DNA of 64,000 bases, taken from NCBI RefSeq assembly GCF_004354915.1, contig NZ_SMSI01000001.1:1550001-1614000 (forward strand), given 5' to 3'. The notes under the pieces are model-generated. The model was not told where the DNA came from and did no database searches. It saw only the letters and a list, made by a program, of their open reading frames with translations. The stretch comes from Pseudohoeflea suaedae. GTDB lineage: Bacteria; Pseudomonadota; Alphaproteobacteria; Rhizobiales; Rhizobiaceae. This document shows positions 54,431-62,338 of this stretch, one piece after another. A program made the position numbers and the translations under genes. Within the stretch, counting starts at the first letter, position 1. Each line of letters begins with the position of its first letter.

Positions 54431-54453
54431 ATTCTCCTCGCTTTCTGACAAAT

Positions 54454-54483
54454 TACATACCAACCGGTCGGTATGTTTGGCAA
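54454..54483 (-). promoter_or_regulatory. TetR operon promoter
   Basis: On the minus strand TTGCCA (54483-54478) and TATGTA (54459-54454) are separated by 18 bp. The whole spacer is filled by the palindrome at 54455-54476, so bound TetR would block RNA polymerase. Confidence 0.6.
54455..54476. promoter_or_regulatory. 22-bp near-perfect palindrome, likely TetR operator
   Basis: ACATACC and GGTATGT arms flank the central AACCGGTC; 20 of 22 bases are symmetric. Sequences with ACCGGT and GGTATG arms are common operators of TetR/AcrR regulators. It lies between -35 and -10 of the operon promoter. Confidence 0.75.
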
Positions 54484-54722
54484 TGGGTATTTGCTGAATT
54501 CGTGTAACGTATTGAAATCATGTCTCCTCAAGAAGGTGCGCTGCCTGTCGGACAGTATGCAACGGCTCTCGACAAGGACGGAGCGATCCGCGCGATGGCC
54601 ACTGCGTATTTACAGCCCTGCAATCGCCGGTCGTTACGACCTTGACTTTTCCATTGGCAGAGGCCACCCCGCGTCGAACAGGTTGTGGGGCGTCTACTCA
54701 GTGAACAGATGGGATTGCATTC

Positions 54723-56060
54723 ATGCAGCTGACCATATTCGGCACTGGCTATGTCGGGCTTGTGCTCGCGGCCGTACTGGCCGACGCAGGTAACAAGGTC
54801 ACCTGCGTCGATGTCGACGCGGCGAAAATCGAGAACCTCAAGCTCGGAATCGTGCCGATATACGAGCCGGGCCTCGAGGCGCTGATTATACGCAACAGGG
54901 ATGCCGGTCGTCTCACCTTCTCGACCGATCCGCGTGAAGCGGTGGAGTTTGGCGAGATCATCTTCATAGCGGTGGGGACGCCCACCGACGAGGACGGGTC
55001 GGCCGATCTCAAATATGTCCTGGCGGTCGCCTCGACGATCGGCAGGGTGATGGAAAATGACAGGATCGTCGTCACCAAGTCGACCGTCCCCGTTGGAACC
55101 GCCGATCAGGTGGAGGCTGCCATCAAGCGGGAGCTCGCCAGCCGGGGGCGCGACGATCTCTCGCTGGATGTCGTTTCAAACCCGGAGTTCCTGAAGGAGG
55201 GCGCGGCAGTTGCGGACTGCCAGAAGCCCGATCGGATCGTTCTCGGCATCCGAGCCGGCGGGTCGGCGACCGAGCGGACGCTGCGCGAACTATATGCCCC
55301 GTTCAATCGCAATCACGAAAAGATAATCGTGATGGACGTGCGAAGCGCCGAACTGACGAAATATGCTGCGAACTGCTTGCTGGCGACCAAGATCAGTTTC
55401 ATGAACGAGATCGCCAACCTCGCCGATCGCCTCGGCGCCGATGTCGAAAGCGTCCGGCTGGGTATCGGGTCGGATCCGCGTATCGGAAACCAGTTCATTT
55501 ATCCTGGCGCAGGGTATGGTGGATCATGCTTCCCCAAGGACGTACGAGCGCTCATTTCAATGGGGCGTGGCGTCAACTTCGAGCCGCTGATCACGGAGGC
55601 CGTGGAGCGGCGCAATCAGCTTCAGAAACAGGTGATATTCGAAAAGATCGTGAGCCGGTTGGGCGCCGATCTTCGCGGAAGGACTTTCGCGCTCTGGGGA
55701 CTCGCCTTCAAACCGAACACCGACGACATGCGCGAGGCACCGTCACGGGTGGTGATCGACTCTCTTCTCGCGGCGGGCGCAACTGTGCGTGCTTATGATC
55801 CCAAGGCGATGGAGGAATGCGGGCGCATCTATCGCGGGCGGGAAGGGCTCGTGTTCTGCGCGTCTCAGGAACAGGCCCTGACAGGAGCGGATGCACTCGT
55901 GGTGATGACCGAGTGGAAGGAGTTCCAGTCACCCGACTTGAAGCTGCTGGGCGATAGCTTGCGTGAGCGACTGGTGTTCGACGGGAGAAATATTTATGAT
56001 CCGTCATCTCTTGCCCGTCACGGTCTGACGCTTTGCGGGATCGGACGCGCCGTCTCCTAA
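54723..56060 (+). CDS. ugd: UDP-glucose 6-dehydrogenase
   Basis: This 445-residue enzyme oxidises UDP-glucose to UDP-glucuronate with NAD, for surface polysaccharides. The Rossmann motif is IFGTGYVGLVLAAVLAD, the catalytic Cys is in GAGYGGSCFPKD (about residue 269), and LWGLAFKPNTDDMREAPS begins the third domain. A 246-bp gap upstream holds its promoter. The three genes for glycosyltransferases next to it are on the other strand. Confidence 0.95.
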   Translation: MQLTIFGTGYVGLVLAAVLADAGNKVTCVDVDAAKIENLKLGIVPIYEPGLEALIIRNRDAGRLTFSTDPREAVEFGEIIFIAVGTPTDEDGSADLKYVLAVASTIGRVMENDRIVVTKSTVPVGTADQVEAAIKRELASRGRDDLSLDVVSNPEFLKEGAAVADCQKPDRIVLGIRAGGSATERTLRELYAPFNRNHEKIIVMDVRSAELTKYAANCLLATKISFMNEIANLADRLGADVESVRLGIGSDPRIGNQFIYPGAGYGGSCFPKDVRALISMGRGVNFEPLITEAVERRNQLQKQVIFEKIVSRLGADLRGRTFALWGLAFKPNTDDMREAPSRVVIDSLLAAGATVRAYDPKAMEECGRIYRGREGLVFCASQEQALTGADALVVMTEWKEFQSPDLKLLGDSLRERLVFDGRNIYDPSSLARHGLTLCGIGRAVS

Positions 56061-56067
56061 CGAGTGC

Positions 56068-56253
56068 ATGCAGGCGATGGCGCGTAGCCTGAAGTTCAAG
56101 AAGCCGCCGCATCCCGTCCAGAGGATCACCCTTCCTCCGTGGGAACGCCGGCTCCTCGAGTGGAAGGCCTTGGCAAAGCTGCCTGAACAGAAAATATGGA
56201 AGCCGATAAAGATACGTCTGAGATCCCACTTCTCAGGCTATTCGAGGCGATGA
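56068..56253 (+). CDS. Small basic hypothetical ORF after ugd
   Basis: This 61-residue ORF starts 7 bases after the ugd stop. The product is rich in Lys, Arg and Pro with several Trp, and could be a basic RNA- or membrane-contacting peptide. The ribosome site (GAG only) is weak. No family is recognised, so coding status is doubtful. Confidence 0.3.
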   Translation: MQAMARSLKFKKPPHPVQRITLPPWERRLLEWKALAKLPEQKIWKPIKIRLRSHFSGYSRR

Positions 56254-56304
56254 AACGCGACGGTCGCGACAAAGCTTGACGGTTTCGCGCCGCGTGGCGA
56301 GGCG

Positions 56305-57162
56305 TCAGGCGTCGGCAGGCAGGAACGGCAGGCCCAGTTCCGACGTCAGCGCCCGGATCGCGCGGTCATTGTCGTTGTCATGCGGGACGCCGCGATTGGT
56401 CAGGGCAAGTCCGGACAGGTCGCAGCCAGGCCACTCGACGATACGCGTCTTCGGGCCGATATGCCGAACCGTCGTGCCGTGACGCCGTGCCATCCAGTAA
56501 AACCAGAGATCGTCGGCGGTCGGGCACAGACGCATGAACCGTTCCTCGTCGAAAACCATGGGGTCGAGCGCGTTCGGAGGGTACAGCACACCGCTCACGC
56601 CGGTTGCGAAAATGTCCGGCCCTTCGGCCGCCTCGCCGATGTTTTTATCCCACGCTTCGTAGGAGAGCAGGCGGCCGTCCTCGCCGTGGAGAACGCGGTG
56701 CGATCTGTGTGAGATGATCCGGCCCGGATGCTGCCTGGCGCAATCGACCAGCGACCGAAGCCAGTCCTTCTGATAATAGACATCATCGTCGCAGGTGGCG
56801 ACGAAGGCCTCCGGATGCTCGCGCAACACGGGAACCAGTTTGGTGTAGGACTTGATATTGTTCCTGTAGGTCCGGATGACGAGACCATCCTTCTGCATCC
56901 CCAGGATCTCATTCGGAAGCTTCGACTCGTCGCCTTCGGTGAGCGTCAGTATGATCCGGTCGGCTTTGACCGTCTGTCTGATGACGGCCCGAAGCGTCAG
57001 GTGAAGCGTCGCATAACGTTCCGGATAGCTGGTCAGCGAAACGATCAGCGGCGCGGAAAGCCCGTGCGGGTGGCTGGCCGGATCGCGCCGCAGCACCTCA
57101 TGCGCCATTCGCGCGCTTCGGACGCGGCGCTTGAGGTCGGTAAACCATTTCGGATCAGTCAT
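56305..57162 (-). CDS. Putative glycosyltransferase
   Basis: This protein of about 285 residues begins a sugar-transfer-like domain with PLIVSLTSYPERYATLHLTLRAVIRQ and has a DDD motif (VATCDDDVYYQKDW, about residue 127) of the nucleotide-sugar-metal type. NPLTRIV-like C-terminal parts and FDEERFMRLCPTADDLWFY look like GT2-type families. The ATG at 57162 overlaps the end of the gene upstream by 8 bases. The sugar is unknown. It is the last of three overlapping glycosyltransferase genes. Confidence 0.8.
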   Translation of the reverse strand: MTDPKWFTDLKRRVRSARMAHEVLRRDPASHPHGLSAPLIVSLTSYPERYATLHLTLRAVIRQTVKADRIILTLTEGDESKLPNEILGMQKDGLVIRTYRNNIKSYTKLVPVLREHPEAFVATCDDDVYYQKDWLRSLVDCARQHPGRIISHRSHRVLHGEDGRLLSYEAWDKNIGEAAEGPDIFATGVSGVLYPPNALDPMVFDEERFMRLCPTADDLWFYWMARRHGTTVRHIGPKTRIVEWPGCDLSGLALTNRGVPHDNDNDRAIRALTSELGLPFLPADA

Positions 57163-57982
57163 GGCTGTCGTTCTCCGGCATCTGCCAGGCCCGTCGCAAC
57201 CACTCAACGTCGCCGATCCGTCGATACCATCGCCCCCCGTTTCCGCTGAACACATCTTCCATCTTGGGTTGGCCGGCAAAGCAGACGATGCGTGCGCCTT
57301 CGGGCAGGGCAGGGTCCTTGAAAAAGCTCAACAGATGCCGGGGGACGCATTGGTTCTTGAAGCTCACGCACCATCCTTTCGGCCAGTAGTGCAGATCGTC
57401 GCTTCGGGCGAGCTGGGCCGATTGGAATCGTTGCGAGATTCCATAATCCCTGACCGCTCCGTCGGGATCGGCGAGGTAGGCGTCTAGAATATGGCTGTGC
57501 GCGCCGATTTCGTAGCGGAAGACCGAGCTGTTGCCGACCGAGTTCAAAAGCGCGCGGCGCGCCGGGTTGACCCACCTCAGGGGCTTTGCCCGAAACAGTT
57601 CGGCATCGCGCAGGATCCGGAATTTGCCCGGAAAAGTGAAAAAGGGCTCGAGATCTCCCACGATCACCTGATCGAGGTCGAGATAGAGCGCGGTGCCCGA
57701 AAGTCCGGCGAGATCCTTTTTGAACAAGGCCATCTTCTGCCAGCGTGTGTCGTCCATGCCCTCGGCCAGCTCGATCTCGGGCAGGGGAAGCGCTTCTACC
57801 TCTTGGTCAAGACCGCGCGTGTCGTCGGTGAAGCAGATAAATCGGTGCGGGCGCGACAGGTGACGCTTGACGCCGCGCCTCAGCCTGTTGACGAAGTGGG
57901 GGCCGTAGAAATCGCCCCACTTCATCGTCAGGATGAGCACCGGAGCTCTCGGGTCGTCCACTGCCGTGCCCGTTGAGGTCAA
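57155..57982 (-). CDS. Putative glycosyltransferase with TTG start
   Basis: This protein of about 275 residues has a DxD motif in ALYLDLDQVIVGD (about residue 101) and KWGDFYGPHFVNRLRRGVKRH at the start, resembling GT8/capsular families. A TTG start at 57982 overlaps the stop of the gene upstream (TTGA) and follows GGGAGA by 7 bases. Downstream in-frame GTG or ATG could also be used. Its 3' end overlaps the next gene. The donor and acceptor are unknown. Confidence 0.8.
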   Translation of the reverse strand: MTSTGTAVDDPRAPVLILTMKWGDFYGPHFVNRLRRGVKRHLSRPHRFICFTDDTRGLDQEVEALPLPEIELAEGMDDTRWQKMALFKKDLAGLSGTALYLDLDQVIVGDLEPFFTFPGKFRILRDAELFRAKPLRWVNPARRALLNSVGNSSVFRYEIGAHSHILDAYLADPDGAVRDYGISQRFQSAQLARSDDLHYWPKGWCVSFKNQCVPRHLLSFFKDPALPEGARIVCFAGQPKMEDVFSGNGGRWYRRIGDVEWLRRAWQMPENDSHD

Positions 57983-59058
57983 GCCTTGTCTCCCTGTTGG
58001 CGATCAAGCCAGAGATTGCGTCCGTCGAAATGAAGGCGCCCGGACAGTTCGGGTTCTGCCTCCAGAGCCAGCGGATCGGCGAAAAGGTGGTCCTTCTGCG
58101 CGTTTCGCAGGTAGCGCACCATTTTTTCCCGCCTCTCCGACCAGAGGGCGCGCTCGCGGCGTTCCTTGGGCGTTCTGATGCCCTTTTCCGACAGGATGCG
58201 CCTGAAGCTTCTGCGCAGCGCTCTTATCCGCTTGTAATGCCCCGGAATGGCGACGTCCCTGGGATCGACGCCGGCTTCATCGAGAATGCGGAAAAATGCC
58301 TCTTCGTGGGCGATCCGCCTGTTCGAGGCGCCGGGATGATCGGGCAGAAACCATGGCTTGATGGGCGTGCAGAAATGCAGGAACACCGGATCGACCCAAT
58401 CGTCGACCCCCAGCTCGAAGAAGGGGGGCTGGTAGTTCCAGCGCGGGCTGAGCTCGGTCCAGCGGCCATCCAGCGCGTGATTGAGGAAGTCCTGTGACTT
58501 GATGCCGTGAACGTCACGGTTCTTGTAATAATTGGCCAGGCGCTGCCCGAGCAGCCCGATGTCCCAGCGGGCGGGTTCGATCAGCATCATGCCGGAATTG
58601 AAATACCGGCCGCTTTCAACCCCTATGCGATCCAGCCACTCCTCGCGGGAAAGCCCGGTTCCGCGCGGCGACTTGTCGATCGTGGCGGTATCGCTGACCG
58701 CGCCGAAGCCGTAGGGCAGGTCGATGTCCCAGATCGAATGGTCGACCTTTTCGCACAGCATGTCGACGTCGAGGTAGAGAATGCGGTCATAATCGCGGAG
58801 CAGGGACGGCGCGTAATTGCGCAGAAACACCACCCTCGGCCACTTTTCCGATACCGGAATATCGTCCGGGAGATCGAACTTGATCCTGTTGCGATGAATA
58901 TGGATGTTGGCAGCACCGGGAACGTCAACGGTTTCCGCTCCGCGGCCTTCGACGAATACGTGAACGTCGCAGCCCCACTGCTTCGACAGCCTTGAGCCGA
59001 GCGCGCCGGTGATCTTCACGAAACGAAGATCGGTGATCATGTAGATAGCGTTTTTCAA
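57979..59058 (-). CDS. Putative GT8-like glycosyltransferase
   Basis: This 359-residue protein has a GT8-like DxD motif (RILYLDVDMLCEK, about residue 98), a second acidic block (YFNSGMMLIEPARWD) and HGIKSQDFLNHALDGRW. These patterns are known from LPS and capsule glycosyltransferases. It is the first of three overlapping minus-strand glycosyltransferase genes. Basic C-terminal residues suggest contact with the membrane. Confidence 0.82.
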   Translation of the reverse strand: MKNAIYMITDLRFVKITGALGSRLSKQWGCDVHVFVEGRGAETVDVPGAANIHIHRNRIKFDLPDDIPVSEKWPRVVFLRNYAPSLLRDYDRILYLDVDMLCEKVDHSIWDIDLPYGFGAVSDTATIDKSPRGTGLSREEWLDRIGVESGRYFNSGMMLIEPARWDIGLLGQRLANYYKNRDVHGIKSQDFLNHALDGRWTELSPRWNYQPPFFELGVDDWVDPVFLHFCTPIKPWFLPDHPGASNRRIAHEEAFFRILDEAGVDPRDVAIPGHYKRIRALRRSFRRILSEKGIRTPKERRERALWSERREKMVRYLRNAQKDHLFADPLALEAEPELSGRLHFDGRNLWLDRQQGDKA

Positions 59059-59585
59059 AGCGGCAGCTGCTTCAAGTTCGCGAGCCTGGGCACACCAGTG
59101 ATCGCTGGATGTGGCACCGTCGCTCGTCGTTAATTCTAATGGCTGTGTATGGGCGGCGTTATAGAAGCAATCTCCCGCCAGTCAAACGGAAACAATTTGA
59201 TATTCCGAATTTCTGGATAAGCGGATATCCCTGTGTTCACAGAGGCTGTCGCAGGGTCGATCGTCCGGCCGGAACGGACGCGGAAATCACTGGCGGACAG
59301 ATGCATGCAGGTGCCGGCCAGCAGCATGATCAGGCAGGCGAAGGATATGACGGTTTTCATCGGGGCGTCTCGAAATTCCGCGGCGCGGCCCTTGCCGCAT
59401 GGCCAACCCGGATGCCTGTTCTCGCGGCGCGGGTCTGTGCGCCTTCACACACAGGGCAATGCTGGCATGCCCATTCGAATTACGTCATAATCGGCTAATA
59501 TTCGCCGTGCCGGAGATATCAATCCGGCTTTGCAGCGGGGCTTTCACAGGTCGCGCAAGACAGTCATTTCAGAAGAGGATCGCCC
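59059..59585. other. Region upstream of cfa and of the glycosyltransferase trio
   Basis: This 527-bp gap holds only one possible small gene (59136-59360, minus). Otherwise it must contain the promoter of the glycosyltransferase run (minus) and of cfa (plus). I see no strong promoter hexamers or terminators; bases 59481-59515 are relatively A/T-rich. Confidence 0.4.
59136..59360 (-). CDS. Possible small secreted protein
   Basis: This 74-residue ORF begins with a signal-peptide-like segment (MKTVISFACLIMLLAGTCMHLSAS). The rest (about 50 residues) is unremarkable with several Pro and Ile. There is no good ribosome site before the ATG. The signal-like start is the only support; no family is recognised. 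Confidence 0.4.
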   Translation of the reverse strand: MKTVISFACLIMLLAGTCMHLSASDFRVRSGRTIDPATASVNTGISAYPEIRNIKLFPFDWREIASITPPIHSH

Positions 59586-60887
59586 ATGAGTGCGACTGCC
59601 CGCATCATTTCGTTTCGCAAGCTCCTCGTTCGCCTGCGAGACGAACTCAGTCTGGATATGGGCTTTCGCCTCTGGGACGGTTCGCTGGTGCCCGAGGACT
59701 GGCCGGAGGACGCCTTCACCATCCGCATAGCCGACGAGGGCGTGGTTGCAGCCCTGTTGCGCAGCCCGAAGCCCGAAACGCTTGCCAATATCTGGGTGAC
59801 CAGGCGAATCGATTTCGAAAACGGAACCCTGTTCGACCTGCTTGAACGGCGCCCTCAGATGCGCAGCCGCGAAATGCGCAAGCGTGTCGGCAAGCGGCAA
59901 TTGTTCACGACCCTGTCACGGTTTCTCCTCGTTTCGCGCGGCGGCCCCTGGCCGCTCGACGACGTCGCGCCCAACCGTCCGACCGACGGGAGCGAGGCCG
60001 AAAACAAGCGCAATATCGCCTTCCACTACGATGTCTCCAACGCCTTCTACGAGCTCTTTCTCGACCGTGAGATGGTCTATACATGCGGCTATGCGCGGAC
60101 GTGGGAAAGCGATCTCGACCGCATGCAGCGCGACAAGCTGGAGATGATCTGCCGCAAGCTGCGACTGAAACCCGGTGAGAGGCTTCTCGATATCGGCAGC
60201 GGCTGGGGCGGGCTTTGCCTCTATGCGGCCGAGCACTACGGCGTGACCACGGTCGGCGTGACGCTGTCGGAAAACCAGATTGCCTATGCCCGCGAGAAAG
60301 CCGAGAAAATGGGGCTTTCGGATCGCTGCACTTTCGAGCTCAAGGATTATTCGACCGTCGAAGGAGAGTTCGACAAGGTCGTGTCGGTGGGCTTCTTCGA
60401 GCATGTCGGCTTCGACAATTTCCCCACCTATTACAAGACGGTGAAACGTGTGCTCAAGCCGTCCGGGATCTTTCTGCATCACGCCATCACGCGTCCGGCC
60501 AAGCGCGATCCGCGTGACAACAGGGTGCAGAGCCGCGACCAGCAGCTGCTTACCCGCTACATCTTTCCCGGCGGCGCGCTCGACAATATCGGCGGCACGG
60601 TGCAGCAGATGGAGCAGTTCGGGTTCGAGGTGCACGACGTCGAGAACTGGCGCGAGCATTACGGGCGCACCTGCCGGCTGTGGCACGACCGGCTGAATGC
60701 AAATTACGACAAGGCCGTGAAGGAGGGCGGGGAGATCACCACCCGCCTCTGGCTTGTCTATCTGGCGGCGTGCTCGATCGCATTCGAGCGCAGCAGCGCG
60801 CGGATTTACCAGACGGTGGCCACGCCGCGAAGGCAAGGGCCCTCTGTCATGCCGCAGACGCGCGACGATCTCTACCGAGAAGTCTGA
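59586..60887 (+). CDS. cfa: Cyclopropane-fatty-acyl-phospholipid synthase
   Basis: This 433-residue SAM enzyme adds a methylene across the double bond of membrane phospholipid acyl chains. The SAM motif is LLDIGSGWGGLCLYAAEHYG, with FEHVGFDNFPTYY and YIFPGGALD as family motifs. It has the usual N-terminal lipid-binding part. The product protects membranes in stationary phase and acid. It lies alone, convergent to rnd. Confidence 0.93.
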   Translation: MSATARIISFRKLLVRLRDELSLDMGFRLWDGSLVPEDWPEDAFTIRIADEGVVAALLRSPKPETLANIWVTRRIDFENGTLFDLLERRPQMRSREMRKRVGKRQLFTTLSRFLLVSRGGPWPLDDVAPNRPTDGSEAENKRNIAFHYDVSNAFYELFLDREMVYTCGYARTWESDLDRMQRDKLEMICRKLRLKPGERLLDIGSGWGGLCLYAAEHYGVTTVGVTLSENQIAYAREKAEKMGLSDRCTFELKDYSTVEGEFDKVVSVGFFEHVGFDNFPTYYKTVKRVLKPSGIFLHHAITRPAKRDPRDNRVQSRDQQLLTRYIFPGGALDNIGGTVQQMEQFGFEVHDVENWREHYGRTCRLWHDRLNANYDKAVKEGGEITTRLWLVYLAACSIAFERSSARIYQTVATPRRQGPSVMPQTRDDLYREV

Positions 60888-60888
60888 T

Positions 60889-60929
60889 CGGGCGCCGGAG
60901 CCGGCGGGTACCTGAGTATCAGGCGCCCG
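60889..60929. repeat. Inverted repeat between cfa and rnd
   Basis: CGGGCGCC (60889-60896) and GGCGCCCG (60922-60929) are perfect reverse complements spaced by 25 bases. The repeat spans the gap between the two stops and overlaps the rnd stop. There is no T run; it may be a weak bidirectional terminator. Confidence 0.35.
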
Positions 60930-62082
60930 TCGGCAGTTCGATCAGCGTCACGGCGCCGTCGACATAGCGCAGGGCCACTTCGCCGCGCAGCAGCTTGAGC
61001 GCCAGATCGCCGAAAATCTCCTTGCGCCATCCGGAAAAGGCGGCGACGTCGGCATCCTCGCCTTCCGCGGCAATCCGTTCGAGATCGTCCGAATTGGCGA
61101 TGACCTTGGCGGCGACGTTCTGCTTCTCGACGACCATCTTCAGGAGCACGCGCAAAAGCTCGCTTGCGGCTTGCGCGCCTTCCGGAGGCTGACGGCGGCG
61201 CGGAACTTTCGGCATGTCTTCCTTCGGCGTTTCGAGCGCGGTCTTGACCACTTCCACGATGTCGCGGCCCTGGCTCGATCGTTCCCAGCCCTTCGGGATC
61301 GTGCGAAGACGGCCGAGCGCCTCGGTGCTGGTCGGCTGCTGCTGGGCCAGCTCATAAAGCGCATCGTCCTTGAGAATGCGCCCGCGCGGCATGTCACGGG
61401 TCTGCGCCTCGCGTTCGCGCCATGCGGCAAGATGCTGGAGCACGCACAGTTCCTGCGGCTTCTTGACCCGCATCTTCAGACGCTTCCAGGCGTCTTCCGG
61501 ATCGGTTTCGTAGGTGCCTCGCGATTCCAGGATGGCCATCTCGTCGGTCAGCCATTCGGTGCGGTCTTCGCGTTCGAGCTCGGCCTTGAGCTCCTTGTAG
61601 ACCTCGCGGAGATGGGTCACGTCGGCAAGCGCGTAGGCGAGCTGCTTGTCGGAGAGCGGACGGCGCGACCAGTCGGTGAAGCGCGACGACTTGTCGATCT
61701 GTTCGCCGGCGATGCGCTGGACGAGCTGATCGTAGGAGACCGACTCGCCGAAGCCGCACACCATGGCTGCGACCTGGGTGTCGAAGATCGGGTGCGGAAC
61801 CAGATTGCCCAGGTGAACGATGATCTCGATATCCTGGCGCGCGGCGTGAAACACCTTGATGAGGTCGGGATTGCCCATCAGGTCGAAGAAGGGAGCGAGA
61901 TCGATATTGCCGGCCAGCGGATCGATGATGAGCGCCTCGTCTTCGCTGGCGACCTGGATCAGGCACAGTTTCGGCCAGAAGGTCGTTTCGCGGAGAAACT
62001 CCGTATCCACGGTTATGAACGGGTGTCGGGCGAGTCTGGTGCAGGCGGCAGCAAGCGCCTCGGTCGAAGTAATCATGTCCAT
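60919..62082 (-). CDS. rnd: Ribonuclease D
   Basis: This 387-residue 3'-exonuclease processes tRNA and other small RNA ends. The DEDDy residues are visible: VDTEF (Asp26, Glu28), FHAARQDIEI and YALADVTHLREVY. An HRDC domain (about 210-300) follows, with LQHLAAWREREAQTRDMPRGRILKDDAL. Two in-frame starts lie two codons apart (62082 and 62076). It is divergent to aspS. Confidence 0.94.
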   Translation of the reverse strand: MDMITSTEALAAACTRLARHPFITVDTEFLRETTFWPKLCLIQVASEDEALIIDPLAGNIDLAPFFDLMGNPDLIKVFHAARQDIEIIVHLGNLVPHPIFDTQVAAMVCGFGESVSYDQLVQRIAGEQIDKSSRFTDWSRRPLSDKQLAYALADVTHLREVYKELKAELEREDRTEWLTDEMAILESRGTYETDPEDAWKRLKMRVKKPQELCVLQHLAAWREREAQTRDMPRGRILKDDALYELAQQQPTSTEALGRLRTIPKGWERSSQGRDIVEVVKTALETPKEDMPKVPRRRQPPEGAQAASELLRVLLKMVVEKQNVAAKVIANSDDLERIAAEGEDADVAAFSGWRKEIFGDLALKLLRGEVALRYVDGAVTLIELPTGA

Positions 62083-62338
62083 GGTGCATCCGATTAGCGC
62101 GTTTGATCGGCTTTGTCTCTATCCCCGTTTGTTAAGATGTGAATAGCTGGCATGCGCTTCCCGTCTGCCCGGCATATGGAAACAAGCGGCGCGCGCGGTT
62201 GCGTCCGCCCCCTTTCACCTTGACAAATGGGGCGCGTCATGCGCTTTTCCGCGCGATTTTTCCCGGTTTGCGCGCGCGCCGAAGCGCCGATCGCCAGCCG
62301 GCCGAAACCCGAGAGCTACAAGCCCCACGAGGATGAAC
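62083..62338. other. Divergent region between rnd and aspS
   Basis: This 256-bp gap holds the promoters of rnd and aspS. CTTGACA at 62219-62225 is a good -35-like element for aspS, but the region 17 bp downstream (GCTTTT) is poor as a -10. GAGG at 62329-62332 is the aspS ribosome site. No ORF here is supported. Confidence 0.35.

Noticed and set aside
54430-54463. The in-frame TTG at 54463 as the TetR start.
   Set aside because: It would lie inside the operator, upstream of the predicted transcription start; the GTG at 54430 has GAGGAG.
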